From the NCBI GenBank assembly GCA_008360975.2, contig CM039182.1:102579443-102643442 (forward strand): a stretch of DNA of 64,000 bases. Reading direction: 5' to 3'. Shown piece after piece: positions 37,271 to 49,708 of the stretch. The notes under the pieces are model-generated. The model worked only from the letters and a program-made list of their open reading frames with translations. It had not been told where the DNA came from and ran no database searches. The stretch comes from Lichenostomus cassidix (Eukaryota > Chordata > Aves > Passeriformes > Meliphagidae). Position 1 is the first letter of the stretch. Each line of letters starts with the position of its first letter. The position numbers and the translations under genes are program-made.

Positions 37271-38886
37271 CAGGACAGGGCCTGACATTTGAAATACTGT
37301 GGAGCTGGGTCTGAGGAATGACACAGGAAATCTCAGGTGTCAACAAATAACAATTGAAACTGTACTGTGGAAGTGTTTTGTAGAGGTAGCTTTTTTTCAG
37401 CTTCTATGACCAGATCCACTGGGAGAAGAGAAAGATTAGCTTTGCCCAACACCTGGCTTTTAGTTTTAAACTAAATCCACACAAGAAAGAATCTCTTATC
37501 TATGAGATATTGCACATATATGTTTTATTCTGGAGCAGTGGGGATAAGATTATTAAAAATGCATAAGTAATGTATATGTCTTTGGGGAACTGACTAAAAA
37601 CAGAGAGGTAAGTGGAAACAAAATGCTTCTTTCTGCACCTAAGAGTGAAAGGAGAGAATACAAATGCAGTGAACCTTTAATAAGAAGGAAAGGCAGACAT
37701 CTGATGGTCAAAAAGGAAATTAACAGAATACAGCAATCATCAGAATACAAATCTCAAAACAAATGACAGGACTATTTGCTATCAGAATCTTAAGCCATGT
37801 TTTGTTGTTTGCCACATTCTGTATGTATTGCTTCTACTGCCACATACTGTGTAAGTGTATAATAAAAAGACAGAGCATGTGTGTGTGTTAATAAATATTT
37901 TCTGTCCGTGACTGCATTTTGTATTATAAATGAAGTCTCAAAAAACACTATTATAGCAGAAAACACAGTTCTTCTAATCCAAAATGGAAAACTGAGACTT
38001 TGATTTCTCATTCTTGAATATATCTGCTTCAGATTATTCAAGCTGTAATAATTGTAATATATAATATAATTAAAGTTTGCTTTCTCTCTCCCTCAAAGAT
38101 ACAAATAATGGATTTGTTTTGAAAATATGAGCATCCATATGGTATGATTTGAAATAATGTTTTCAATGGAGTTAGTAACCTGTTACAGTCTAAGTCTAGC
38201 CATATGTAATCCCCCTTCACTAACTGAATTTGTCTTCTCAGAAGAACATTTGGTAACTAAATAGGCCTTTCCATCTGTCTTGAGCTCAAGGGCCTTCACA
38301 GTTTTAAGGACAGCAAATAAATGCAAGAGATGTGTCTATGGAAAAAGAAGCAAAGCAGGGTTGGAGTTTTGGTATTCACAAAATTGCAGCTAATTATTTG
38401 GAAGTGTCACGTAAACTGAGGGAACAAAAAAAAAACCAGCCTTCAGCTAAAAAAACAGATAAATTCAGTTCCTAATGCCTGTGGAAAAGGTACCTTCAAA
38501 CACCTTCTCCCAGAAGACAGGGTCTAGCAGCCACCTCTACAATGAGGAGCTGCATGTACAGACTGTCCTATGTGGCCCTATGCTTTGCTAAAGGGAGTTC
38601 ATACCCTTCAATGCATATCTTAAAGGATTGCCAAGACTCATAAGATAATTTAATATCTAATGTAATTTAATCTTTTGGCTAATATGTGTATGCAGTGTAA
38701 GGCCAAGGAATCATGTATAGTTATGTACTGTCTTCCATATGCATCATAGCTGACTTGAAAATAGCCTTGGCACTGTCCCAGAAATGTTCTTGTGTTTCAT
38801 TGTTTTGGGTTTTTTTCAAAAAGGACACAGGTGCTACATAGATTGCATGGGAGGGAACATGAAGTCAATGGGGAATGTTTAATCTT
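37271..38886. other. Unique AT-rich DNA
   Basis: No gene or element recognised. Frames of 60-83 codons on the minus strand (37553-38220) are chance-like. Confidence 0.5.
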
Positions 38887-38936
38887 GAATAGAATAGAAT
38901 AGAATAGAATAGAATAGAATAGAATAGAATAGAATA
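38887..38936. repeat. (GAATA)10 microsatellite
   Basis: Ten exact, uninterrupted copies of the pentamer GAATA over 50 bp. The absence of any interruption suggests recent expansion and probable length polymorphism. Avian GAATA/AGAAT tracts often grow from CR1 tails, but no CR1 body is visible next to this one. Confidence 0.98.
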
Positions 38937-40233
38937 CTTGTACAACCTAAGCAGTGACATGGTGCTCATATTTATTTATTCATGAACTTCTAACAATTAT
39001 TTAAGTCTATGTACCATGTAGCATCTATGAGTTAAGATCCATGAAATTCCTAAAACTTGATTTGTTGGTCCAATACTCTGATTTCATACCAAAATAAGAC
39101 TTTTAAAAAACATGAAGCTGCTGAATTTCAGGCACATCTGTTCCTTTAATTTTACATCAAGTAGCTAAAAATGGTTTTGTTTCCTTTTTTCTATCACTTG
39201 TATATGTATATTCTGATACAGAATTTCATGTCTCTAGAGGCCATTCCATCTTTCAAATAAAGGCTTTTAAAGTCTTCCTCAAGCCAATTTGGTCTGCTGT
39301 GATGGTTTTATCATTTAGCCCCTCTATGAGTAGCCTGCTTGATATCCACTGTAGGAGGCTTCCCCCAGTATTGTTCAAAATTGACCAACTCTTTCTGTCT
39401 TTGCAAATCACATTTCTGCTTCAGTGACACAGAGATGCTCTATTAGCAATTTCAAGTTTTTGTTTCCATTTTCCGTTAGGTCATTTTGTCATTTTCTGGT
39501 ATCTGCAACTAGAGCAATTCTTGGTAGAAAAATAAGCTATTTACAGGCATATTTTGTACTACAGGATGCAGAGAAACCTGGAACATATTGGCAAAACTTA
39601 AGAAACACAGAATAAGTTAATTTGATACTTCTTACAAAGTGTGCTACATACCAAGAAGATTTTGAATGACTTGACTTAGTGTAGAAGAGCAGCACTGTAT
39701 GTCTTAGTCCTCCTGAAAATACCCTATTTTTAAAGAAAAATAGGCATAATTTGGTTGCTTAGCAGGAATATCAGTGGTGGTTCTTCTGTAATGAGAGCTC
39801 TCTGTGCTTTTTGCATGTGGTTGTCAGGTATTGGGCTGTCCTGTATTATAGCTGTCATTTACTGTATTTGTTGTGAGAAAAACTGATTTTATCCATAATA
39901 ATGTTAAATGTTCACCAGCCAAATACTGAGTATGAAGAACTTAATTGTATCATTGTATCATTTGTGAGGGACTGTCTATATGAAGATCACATTACACAAG
40001 AGTATTTATAATCTGTATTAGCAAAACAGATGGATAACTATACTGAAAATATCTTTCACTGTTCTTCTAGAAAGTTGTTTCATCATTTATGCATCCCTTT
40101 TGCTCTCATAGTAAGGTAAAACCAACTTCATCCCATTCTGAAGGCTCTCTTATGTCATGATATATAAAACTCTCAATTAGAACCACTTACCTAAAAATTA
40201 ATGTATTTCCAAATCAAAGTGTTCACTCCACTG
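38937..40233. other. Unique AT-rich DNA
   Basis: About 1.3 kb with no recognised feature. Confidence 0.5.
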
Positions 40234-40286
40234 TCTTTTTTTTCTTTTTACTTTTTCTTTTCTTTCCTTTTTTTTTTCCTTCCCTT
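40234..40286. repeat. Polypyrimidine tract
   Basis: C/T only from 40251 to 40286 (36 nt). With a single A at 40250 the tract extends back to 40234. Low-complexity sequence. No exon follows it. Confidence 0.9.
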
Positions 40287-43200
40287 ACCAGTTTCAAGTA
40301 ATTACTTGTGATATTTATGCTGGTGAAATCCATCACTTGGTGTTACTTTCCCACACATGGGAATTATTCATCCATCCATCAAAAGGTTTGCGTGGGTGAT
40401 AACGATGTGCACAATAACATTAAGCTGCAGTAGCTCTTTCCATAGAACCTGACAAGTTCCTGGTTTACAAGTATTCATCACAGGCACCGAGTATTGTTTT
40501 CCAAAACTGCAGAACATTTTCTGAGCAGGGGGTCTTTACAGGGAAACTCCACTTGGGTGGATGGAGCTACTACACAAATTAGAAGCTGTGCTGTTTCTCA
40601 GCTTTCTCCTGCCACTCTTCCTGCCTGCTCTGATAGTCTGTGCTTGGTCCTACTTACACACATTACAAATGCACCCCAGCCAGAGCCAAAAGGAGCACAA
40701 GGTGTGCAGAATCCATACTCCACAAAGCTCTGTCAGGGCATGGGCTCTTCCAGTTGTGGCAATAAAGAAACCAGTATTCCTTGTGTTGAGTTTTGGGCAC
40801 TTTATTGTCAAAATGACATCAAACATCAAAACGTTAGATGAGGTTTTTTCCTTGCTCTTCAAGAGATTTCCTGATTAAAAAATCCTGGTATACAAATCTC
40901 CCAATCCATAACAGTTTCTGTTGAGGCATTGCTGTTTCAAAGTTAATCTCATTTGTATTGGTGAGATGTATTGTGATGCTGTGCATGGAAGTATCAGCAT
41001 CAGCAATAATGTATTGCAGAACTTAAATGAGGTAAAGAGCAAGTGGTAAGATGCATTGCTTGGACTGTGAAGGGGATAACTAAGAAACTGCAAGATGAAT
41101 ATCAAGGAATGGCTCCTGGTTTGGGGTTTGAGGGTTTTGGGTTTTTTTTTTGCCTTTTTACCTCTTGTTTTGAAGACTGGGGGAGTCTGAAACATGTAAT
41201 TCATGTTACATAACTGTAAAATGTAGCTCATTAATTTTAAGGAAATAAATCTAGGCTATTTGGGTAACAATGCTAGGACTGTGCTGTTTTCTTTTCTCTT
41301 GAATGTCTAAACATCCTAGTCTCTCAGACAAAAGCTTACAGCAAATAATTCCTTTTATTTTTACTTAAAGTTGCATCTCTCCATCATAAAGAGATTGCTG
41401 CCATAGAGCCTTCTCATTAGGAAACACTGTTTGAAATGATTGCTCTAATATTCAAGGGAGAGGCTTTAGACATCCTTTGGGAAAAGTGAAGGGAGCATAA
41501 AGGATTTAAATATTACATGCTGCCTAAATTGTCTATTTCGACTGGTAGAGAAATTGCCGAAGCATTATTATGACTAAATGCAATTCATCTAAGTTAACTT
41601 TAAAGTTTGTATTCCAGGGAAGAGCAAAACCTGAAAAACATCCGCAGTGATCAAAGCTGACAGCATGATAATTTTAATTCTGAAAACTGAGGCAGCCAGA
41701 GCAGCAAGCACTGCAGGTGAACAAAAATGCTGCAGCTTCTTCAAAAAATGTTAAGTTTTAACTAGAGCAATTGTTTGGTATGCCATTTAATGCAGGAAGT
41801 AGAATACTTTTCTTTGTGTAACACCTCAGTTGAGAAAGATGAAGTTTAAGACTACCTTTGGGGGTATTAATTAGTAAGATAAAAAGACATTTAAGGCAAA
41901 AGCTTTTCTTGAATCATTACTTTGAGGACATCACTACTATGGAGCAAAATCCATAGGAGTTATTACACAGGAGATTGTAGGATTGACACATAGTTACAAT
42001 GTCTTAACACAAAATAATATGTTTGATTATATTTTGGGGGTGGGTTGTTCTGCTTCAGTAGGTGAATCAGAGGAACACCAAAGAACCTGTCATTGACACA
42101 CTCCCAGAACAAATTATAAGACCAAGAAATGCAGTGTCCAGCAGCAGTGTGCAGACTTCATGATTCAGTGGAAGGAGGAATGACATAGTGACGTTGTTTT
42201 CCATCTCAGAAAGCCATGTCTGAACACAGGTGCTGCAAAACCAGTGTCAGCCTGTGTTGTAAAGCCACTTCACTGAGGCTGTGTGGACCCAGCCCAGCCA
42301 GTGTTTCAGCCTTTAAATTGCATTTCACATTTTTGAGGTGTTTCACTAGTTCTTGACTCTTTGATTCTCTTGGCTGTTAGTGTCTCATGGATACAGAACG
42401 CTGAAATAGAGGAAAATATTTAGATCCTAGTTCTTCATAATATCCATCTCCAGTTTCCTTAGATACCAAGTTCTGTCACAGATAAAGTATCAAAATCATG
42501 AAAATAGGTACTTCTGGAAATACCTGGTCACCTGCATTCCCTGAAGAGAAGATACATAAGAAATGTGGATCCATGGGTTTGCCTCTCAGGTCATTGGGGA
42601 TTGGCAGTCAGTACCTGCTTTGGGCTCGTTTGTTCCCCTTTACCCTTTTCCTGGTATTTCCCTTGTTTCACTGAAGTGTCAATCTTCAGCACTGACCTAG
42701 AGAGGAATTCAGAGAATCTCCATGTTGCAATAGCAAGGGAATTCTTATAAAGATGCCCCTTCTTCTAACAATTTCTTCAAAGCTACTTGTTGTCATCTTG
42801 TTTAAGTGTCTGCTAATGAAAACTGACAGTCTGGTCCTCTTAATCATTTACTGTCACATCAAATATCTGTAGTTAAGGGAGAAGAAACCCTTACAAATGA
42901 CGCATGTTTGAGGCTTTTTTTTCCCCCCCTCATGTAACCTAAAACCTAATTTTTTACAGTATATGCCGTGTTTTCTGGTGGAATGTTCTCTTCCTTATTT
43001 TAGGGCAGAGTACAATAATAATGTACATTTATAGTGAAATTAAATCTCTGTCTCATTTAATTTTTTAACCTGCATCTTATTTTCCTCCTTGTTTTCCAGA
43101 TTTAATCATATGATGTATTTCTGCATACTTAGTATGGATTTTTCACTTTCATTTCTCAAAATGCATAAAAAAATCCATGCAACTTTAAAGAACTCTCATG

Positions 43201-46200
43201 AATTTTAATGCAATAGCTGCCAATATTTTGAATGTCTGAGGTGACATTTGAGTTAATATTGCAAAATATGATGTTATGTGTCTGAAAGCATTTTTTGGGT
43301 TTTTCTCTCCTTCACAAAAAAAAGTCAGATGCACTATCTGAAAAAAAAAAAAAGAAGAAGAAAGGAAAACCAGTGTGTGTTTTTTAAAACATCTCAACTC
43401 TGTATTGATAACTATTTATCAGCTTTTTTAAAATACCCAGATGCCTTAATCAGGCCTCTATTGTGCAAGCTACTGTAAAAATATCAAGACTACAAATGGC
43501 TCTGTTGCATAGACCATACAATTTAGAATATCAGAGTATTAATCAGCCTAGAGGCAATATCTTTACATGATAAAACATTACAGGATTTTGCATAAATTAA
43601 GCGTGCTTAATTCAAAACCTAGTGGTAATAGGAAATGTATGAGCATTACTTGCTCCTATCATTAGTTTACTTGATAAAGTTTTCTTTTTCCTTTAGAAAT
43701 CAGTATAATTTTTCTTCCAGAGACTTCATGTGGTTTTTCTTTATTCATCTGTCATTTCCACAAACCACTCTGAGACTTTGGTGTTTTTTTCATTAAAAAA
43801 TCAAATGTTACTTGGTCTTCCTCATTGACCTTTAGTTCTAATTTATATTACTCACCAGAGTAAAGTTCATGAGAAAATTGTTTTTTGACTCTCTGATGGA
43901 TAAACTTTGCTTCATATCTTTGCAAAATGGTAATGACTCCATGGAATTTTAGTGTTTTAAAAAAATAAAAAAAACATTATGGAAGAGAAGCAGCAAAAAA
44001 AGTTCTTTCTCTTTTGGAAATTTATTCCTAACTGAAGTTTCTTAGGACTGTTAGTTTCTCAGATGTTGTATGACCTTAGGATAGTGGTACCTGGTGGAAT
44101 ATTTGGAGGTGGGAAGTAAATAACCTTGTCTGCCTAGAATTTAAAAATTATCAAATTTGGGTTGAATGGCAGCTTCCACGCATTCCTCTCTTCAAAAAAA
44201 AAGGTTATGTGGTAAGAAATCTAATTTTAACAAAGTATTTATCCAAAGTGTGAGGATCCTCACCAAACATAAATCATCTTATGAGATCAATATTTTAGTT
44301 TAGAGATAGTTATTTTGCTAGTGATTTTTGAAAATACTAAAGCTAGAATTTGAGTACAAATTTTCCTGAGAAAACGCATTTTGTCATTTTCAGCTCACAT
44401 TTTTTGCTGTTACTAATTACAATCCATAAATGTGAATTTCCATAGGAAATAAGTAACTCATGCACAGCAGTAAGAACTCCCTGGCAGAATAGACTATCTG
44501 TGAAATTTTAGTTTTACCTTGGCCTCAGTTGTTTATGGTATCCTGCCAATCCTATAGAGAGTACTTGAGATTTAAATGCATCATGTGGTTGATCTACAGG
44601 CAAAGCCAAGTATGTCTTCAGAAGCATGTTATTTCCTTTTGTTCTGGTATGGTATCTACACATTTTTCAAATGCAAGACCAAGCTCTTTTTGCTGTTCAT
44701 AGACTTGGAAATATCTCTTCTAAGCTCCATAAATAGCATCAGTGGATCTATTTAGCACAGAAGAAAGTGGGAGTGCAATTAAGAGTATATGATAGCAATA
44801 AAGGAGGAAAAATCTTGGCTGAGCATTGGGAAAATCTTTCTAATGTCATATTCAGTAGACAGGTAGCAATCTAGTATAAAGAGGCTGGAATGCCTTTATC
44901 CTTTTCTTTCTTTTTTTTTTTCTGACTGAGAAAATATTAGCTACATGGTAAGGAGAAACCTGAATCAGAACAGAAGTACTCAGTGTAGGACACAGGCAAC
45001 TGAATGTTTAAAAAATGTGGTGTGTTCTCTGAGAATATCACCCAGTCTTGCTTTGTGATCAAGGAATGGTCATAGTTTGGAAAGCAATTCCATGTCTCAG
45101 CTGTCTTAGAAAGGAATAAACACTCCCTGGAGGAGCTGCACCCTCTCAGTAGGCTCTTACAGACCTGTGATTTCTTTTTTTCCTGCATTTTGCAAAACAT
45201 AAAATTACAGAAATTCCTGCATTACCTGCAAAAGCAAATATGCAACAACACTGCTGAGAAAAGTTTGGTTAGCACTCACATGATTTCACAGTGTCAGCTT
45301 CTTAGATCCATTTTGTGGTTGGGCTGGGACAGTGTTTTGAGATGTTTGATTAAGCAACTCTCCTGAGCAGTCTGCCCTACTCACACTGTATAAACTACTA
45401 AGCTTTTTGTTAAGCATCTCCTGCTGCTTGTTTTACAGCCCAGAATCAATTTTTGTTTCCCTGAAAGCAGCCTGAGGCTGTTAACTGTGATGGTTTCAGG
45501 ATATGCTTCATATGTGGTTTGCCCATCCATGCAGCGTTAATGGCAACTCGTTGAAGAGAAGTAGAGAAAACAGCTGAGGATGGGAAGTGTTCTCTGCCAT
45601 CTGAGTTTAATTCACCTGCATTGGTGAGGCAATACATAGAGGCTTTTAAATTAATTACATCCTTTTCCAACATCTAGCACAGTAAAACAGCCACGTTGAA
45701 GAGACACAAAGCTGAAAACTGAGGTGATTTTGTGAACTTTGCTTTTGGTTTTGTACAGGCAGATGGAAAATCTTTGGCACTGATCTGTCTCTAAACACAG
45801 TGCATGTGCTGGTCCTGCTACAAACACTTTAATCCTCTCACAGATTTTTAATTTCAGTTTGGCTGTCAGCAAAGTGCACGGCTGTCTTATTCCAGACAAG
45901 AAACATAGTAAGTTTAATGTTGGAGAGTGAGAAAAGGAGAGAATGAGAAAGGGAAGTTATGCTTGATTTTGCTGCCCCCTAATCTGGGAATACAAATTAA
46001 TTTCATTTCACTGCTGCACAACCTGTGTTTTCAAACATCTTCACTGATTTTCCATTGCTTCAGGCTGTATGTCTTCCTAATACAAATATAATTTGAGAGA
46101 AGTTCAAAGTGACTTTGAGGCAGTTTGAGTGTTCTAAACAAGGAGGGAAAACCTAACTGTCCCTAAACCCTGCAGAGAGAAGCATTTCAGACCAAGTTCT

Positions 46201-46306
46201 GCATTTTTAGGATATTTAAGGTGAAAGAGTCATACTATTACGTTGTAGAAATAATGAAGCTATCCATCTAAAGTCAATTTTCTACTTCTTGTCTTGTTAC
46301 TTATTC
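40287..46306. other. Unique DNA
   Basis: About 6 kb. A block at 40494-40880 is less AT-rich and has two overlapping plus-strand frames (115 and 105 codons) plus a minus-strand frame. One has a hydrophobic N-terminal run, but nothing is recognised and the overlap argues for chance. Homopolymer patches: T/G-rich near 41130-41150 and A13 with GAA units near 43340-43365. No transposon landmarks seen. Confidence 0.45.
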
Positions 46307-46348
46307 TTCTGTAAAAGAAAGAGTTGATTCTGTAAAAGAAAGAGTTGA
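46307..46348. repeat. 21-bp exact tandem duplication
   Basis: TTCTGTAAAAGAAAGAGTTGA occurs at 46307-46327 and again, without a mismatch, at 46328-46348 (unit shown here is 21 nt; its first 20 are TTCTGTAAAAGAAAGAGTTG). Exact identity suggests a recent slippage or end-joining duplication. Confidence 0.93.
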
Positions 46349-47874
46349 TTTAAATTAATTGTGTATGCTGAGAACTTTTGATTACAGTTTGCAGTTTTCT
46401 GTTGTTACTGCTGCAGTTTTGGATGCTTGCATTCTTTTTTTAAAAGTCCTGCAGTGTTTTGGCTTTAGCATGTCTCTTTGGATATTGATATGTTCCTTCT
46501 GTGCACAGACAACAGACTTTAAGCTAAAAATGCATTTGGTTGTACCCAGACTCCTGACTCATAGTTGAGATGGGTTTTATAAACATGAACATTTATTATC
46601 CCATCTGCAAATATCCAAAATGTATGGTCCTTTTCCCTTTCCTGAATATTTTCTTGTTTCCTTAAGTTGTTTTCTGTTACTGTTCTCTTCACAGTTGGGT
46701 CTAACCCCATCACAAGAAGACAAACCTCAAATAGTTAATCTTTATGTACTCAAATCCTGCCCCAGCTGTAACCTGCAGCTGTTACATCCCTGAAAGAATT
46801 TGCCTATTTGGCAGGTAGTGATGTCAGTAGAGCAAGAAGGGGATTGCTGGTCAGGTGAAAGCTTGATTCACAAAGATATGGTTTATGAGAATTAGATCAC
46901 TTTTTGTTGCAGAGGGCCTTCTTGAGGGCTGTGAGTAAGAAGAGGCAATGCCTGTGCTTAAAAAGTAAGTGTTCATTCTCCATGTGCAATGTGAATAATT
47001 TTTGCAAAAATCTGTGACTTCTGTTTGAATCATGAGTATTGGCAAGAATGAGGGACATACTAGGTGAATGATGCATTTTATTTTCCCAATGAACAGATGG
47101 CATCTGCATCTTTTAATAACAAATTTTGCCCTCTGCCTTCTTTGTAAAACAGTTGATGTTTCATGCAAAGCTTTTTAATTTCTGACTATTCATTGTTTTG
47201 AGATAAAATCTTTTTAGCTACTGAGATATATTCGCTCTTTTGCAAATACAAAGGAAAGCAGAATGAAAGGACCATGCTGCAAAGCACCTTCCTTAAAGCA
47301 GCAGCATAGATTACAGCAGAAGTTGTTTGTCCACTTGTCATTCCTTTTCACAGGCTTCAAGCCTCGAGAAGTCATTTACATTTTACAAAAGTACAGAATA
47401 ACAACTGTGAACCTAAAATTAAAAAGGTCATAGACTACATTTGAAATAGAAATCAGAAGGATCTGTGGACATGGTTTTCTAGCCTCTGTGTGTGGGGAGT
47501 GGATTTTTAATTTTAGATTTGCCAGGTTTACTGGACAGATTTCACAGGATTGTGGGACTGCAGGAATGGATGGATCACTGTAGAACTGGTAAAACATCAG
47601 GAAGTTAGGTATACTTAATTGTTTGTCACTTTAGGCCTCCAACTGTGATGCACTGATGAGAAAATGAAAAAATATTATAACATAAGGTCATTTAGAATGA
47701 GAGGTCAGGTTCGGATAAACAGAGTATCTCTAGCTCCTGGGGCTTTCTTCATTATCATTATGAATGTAGGATTTTAAGGGATTTGGAGGGTTATTGAGTG
47801 AATTCTTTTTCTACTGCAAATAATCATACCTCACACACTTCTATTTTAAATGCACACCATTTCAGAACTTATTT
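46349..47874. other. Unique DNA
   Basis: No gene or transposon recognised. Minus-strand frames at 46851-47168 and 47376-47597 lack known domains. Confidence 0.5.
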
Positions 47875-47925
47875 TGATATATTAAACACAGTAGAATTAT
47901 TATTCTGATATATTAAACACAGTAG
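47875..47925. repeat. 31-bp-period tandem duplication
   Basis: TGATATATTAAACACAGTAG occurs at 47875-47894 and again exactly at 47906-47925, so one 31-bp unit plus 20 bp of a second is present. Confidence 0.9.
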
Positions 47926-48314
47926 TAGAATACTAGACTTCTGAAACTGTTCATTAAGTAGTCATAACGTCTATCTTTATTGAATATTTCTGAAATAAAT
48001 TCGAAATATGGCAAATATTGCAATGCAATTTAATTTTTAAAGCCCCTCACAGTGGCTATCCTGTCAGTGAGCGATTCCTTTTATGGTTATCTTTCACTGG
48101 AGGTCACTGTTGTAATGATATTGCAGACCTGGCTAATTATTTAAGCGTTCCTCTCAGTTTTAATGAACATAGAACGAGAGGGAATGTGTGCATTGCTCTT
48201 CCTAGTGAAAATCAGGTCAGAATGTGTAATACAACACAGTAGCCCTCTCTCTAAGGTATGTCAGTTTTTGTGAAAAACAGAGTTTCTCAGGAAGAAACCT
48301 GAGTACATTTCCTT
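47926..48314. other. Unique DNA
   Basis: AT-rich; a 74-codon chance frame at 48018-48242. Nothing recognised. Confidence 0.5.
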
Positions 48315-48385
48315 GGTTGATTTGTTTGTTTGTTTGGTTTGTTTTTTTTTGTTGTTGTTGGAATTTGGTTTTTTTTGGTTTTTTG
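48315..48385. repeat. T/G-rich low-complexity (GTTT)n
   Basis: Three to four GTTT units followed by T9, three GTT units and further GGTTTTTT strings. Simple-sequence DNA. Confidence 0.85.
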
Positions 48386-49660
48386 CATCAGCTTTAACCT
48401 GAATTGAGAATTTAATTTAAAACTTCAGTAAGGATTTCAAATATTGGTTACTTGGATGCTATGGCTTTGACTTGCTTAGATCCTCTGTCAACTGACTTTT
48501 CTTGATTGCTGAAAGATTCAAACAGATGATGAAAAGCTCTGTATATGCTGTCCCAATGTCATTTCGTAAAAGCATGGCCAGAGCTTAGTGGCCTTCAAAG
48601 GTGGACCGGTGTTGTGGTCACAATTGGTTGTGGTCAGATGGATCAGATGCTTTGGTCTCAATATGCACGTGGGGTTGTTTCAGCCACTTGAGTTTAATTT
48701 AAGAACTGTGGATTTGTGCTGGGGTTTTATAGTATTTAAGATTAAAAGAATTTCTGTTTAAGAAGGCAGGATATGAGGCTCAAAGGGAAGTCCTGGCTCA
48801 TATGGTTATTTTCAATTGCCAACAATTATGCTAAAAGAAAAAAAAATTAAGATTTGACCATGCATGAGAATGGTCAAGACAAAAAGGTGGTTTGGTTTGA
48901 TTTAGCTTCTTCCAGGATGGCATCTTTTGTCTAGATTTGATTATCTTTCTATATCACTGTAGAACAGAAGAGTTTTCCACAGACATGAACAGCCATCCTT
49001 ACTAACGCGTATCAACCTGGCTCCTGAGATGTTAGCACTGTTCAGCAGTTCCATGACAAAAAGCAAAGCTAGCATTATTAAATTGGCAGAAAACAGTGGT
49101 AGTTTAAGAGCTATATCATTTCTTATATTTAACCAAGGCTCTGTAATTGTTTGCCTGGTTTTCTATATTCAGACCCACAATCTACTGCAAATGATCATTA
49201 CGTGTCTCAGTCCACGGATACAGAATGAGGAAATGACCTCTGTTTGCTGATACGGAAATAACAAATTTCTGCCATTTCATCATTTTAGTAAAGTTCCTGC
49301 ACTTCATTCTTATGCCTGTTGCAGTGTGTTCATTTAACTGTATGATCTAAAATGGAGAGCATTTGGCTAATTAGCAGGCAGCTGTTCACTTAAGTAAATG
49401 ACTCATAGAGTGATATTTATGGTGCATAACTATTTTTCAAGCCTGGAGAAACTTGGGGAAAAAAAGACACAAAAGCAGATGTTTATGCTTCTACATCCAT
49501 GAAAAATGCAGTGAAAAATAACTGCTGCTTTCTTTAATGGTATTTTTCTCAAAACTTAGTGATAAACTGGCAACCCCAGCTTTTAACTAATGTCGTTCAA
49601 AATTAATGAGATAGCTCTGTAAAGAAAAAATTCAAAATACTTAATTTCCAGTACTCATGT
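48386..49660. other. Unique DNA
   Basis: No recognised gene, RNA or repeat. Confidence 0.5.
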
Positions 49661-49708
49661 GAGCTAAATATGTATAATGAATTTGAGCTAAATATGTAAA
49701 ATGAATTA
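49661..49708. repeat. 24-bp tandem duplication
   Basis: GAGCTAAATATGTATAATGA plus ATTT (49661-49684) is followed by a second copy at 49685-49708 that differs at one internal base (T to A) and the last base. Confidence 0.9.

Noticed and set aside
40494..40878. 115- and 105-codon overlapping + strand frames, one with a hydrophobic N-terminus
   Set aside because: Overlap in two frames plus a third frame on the opposite strand; no recognised family, no promoter or splice context.
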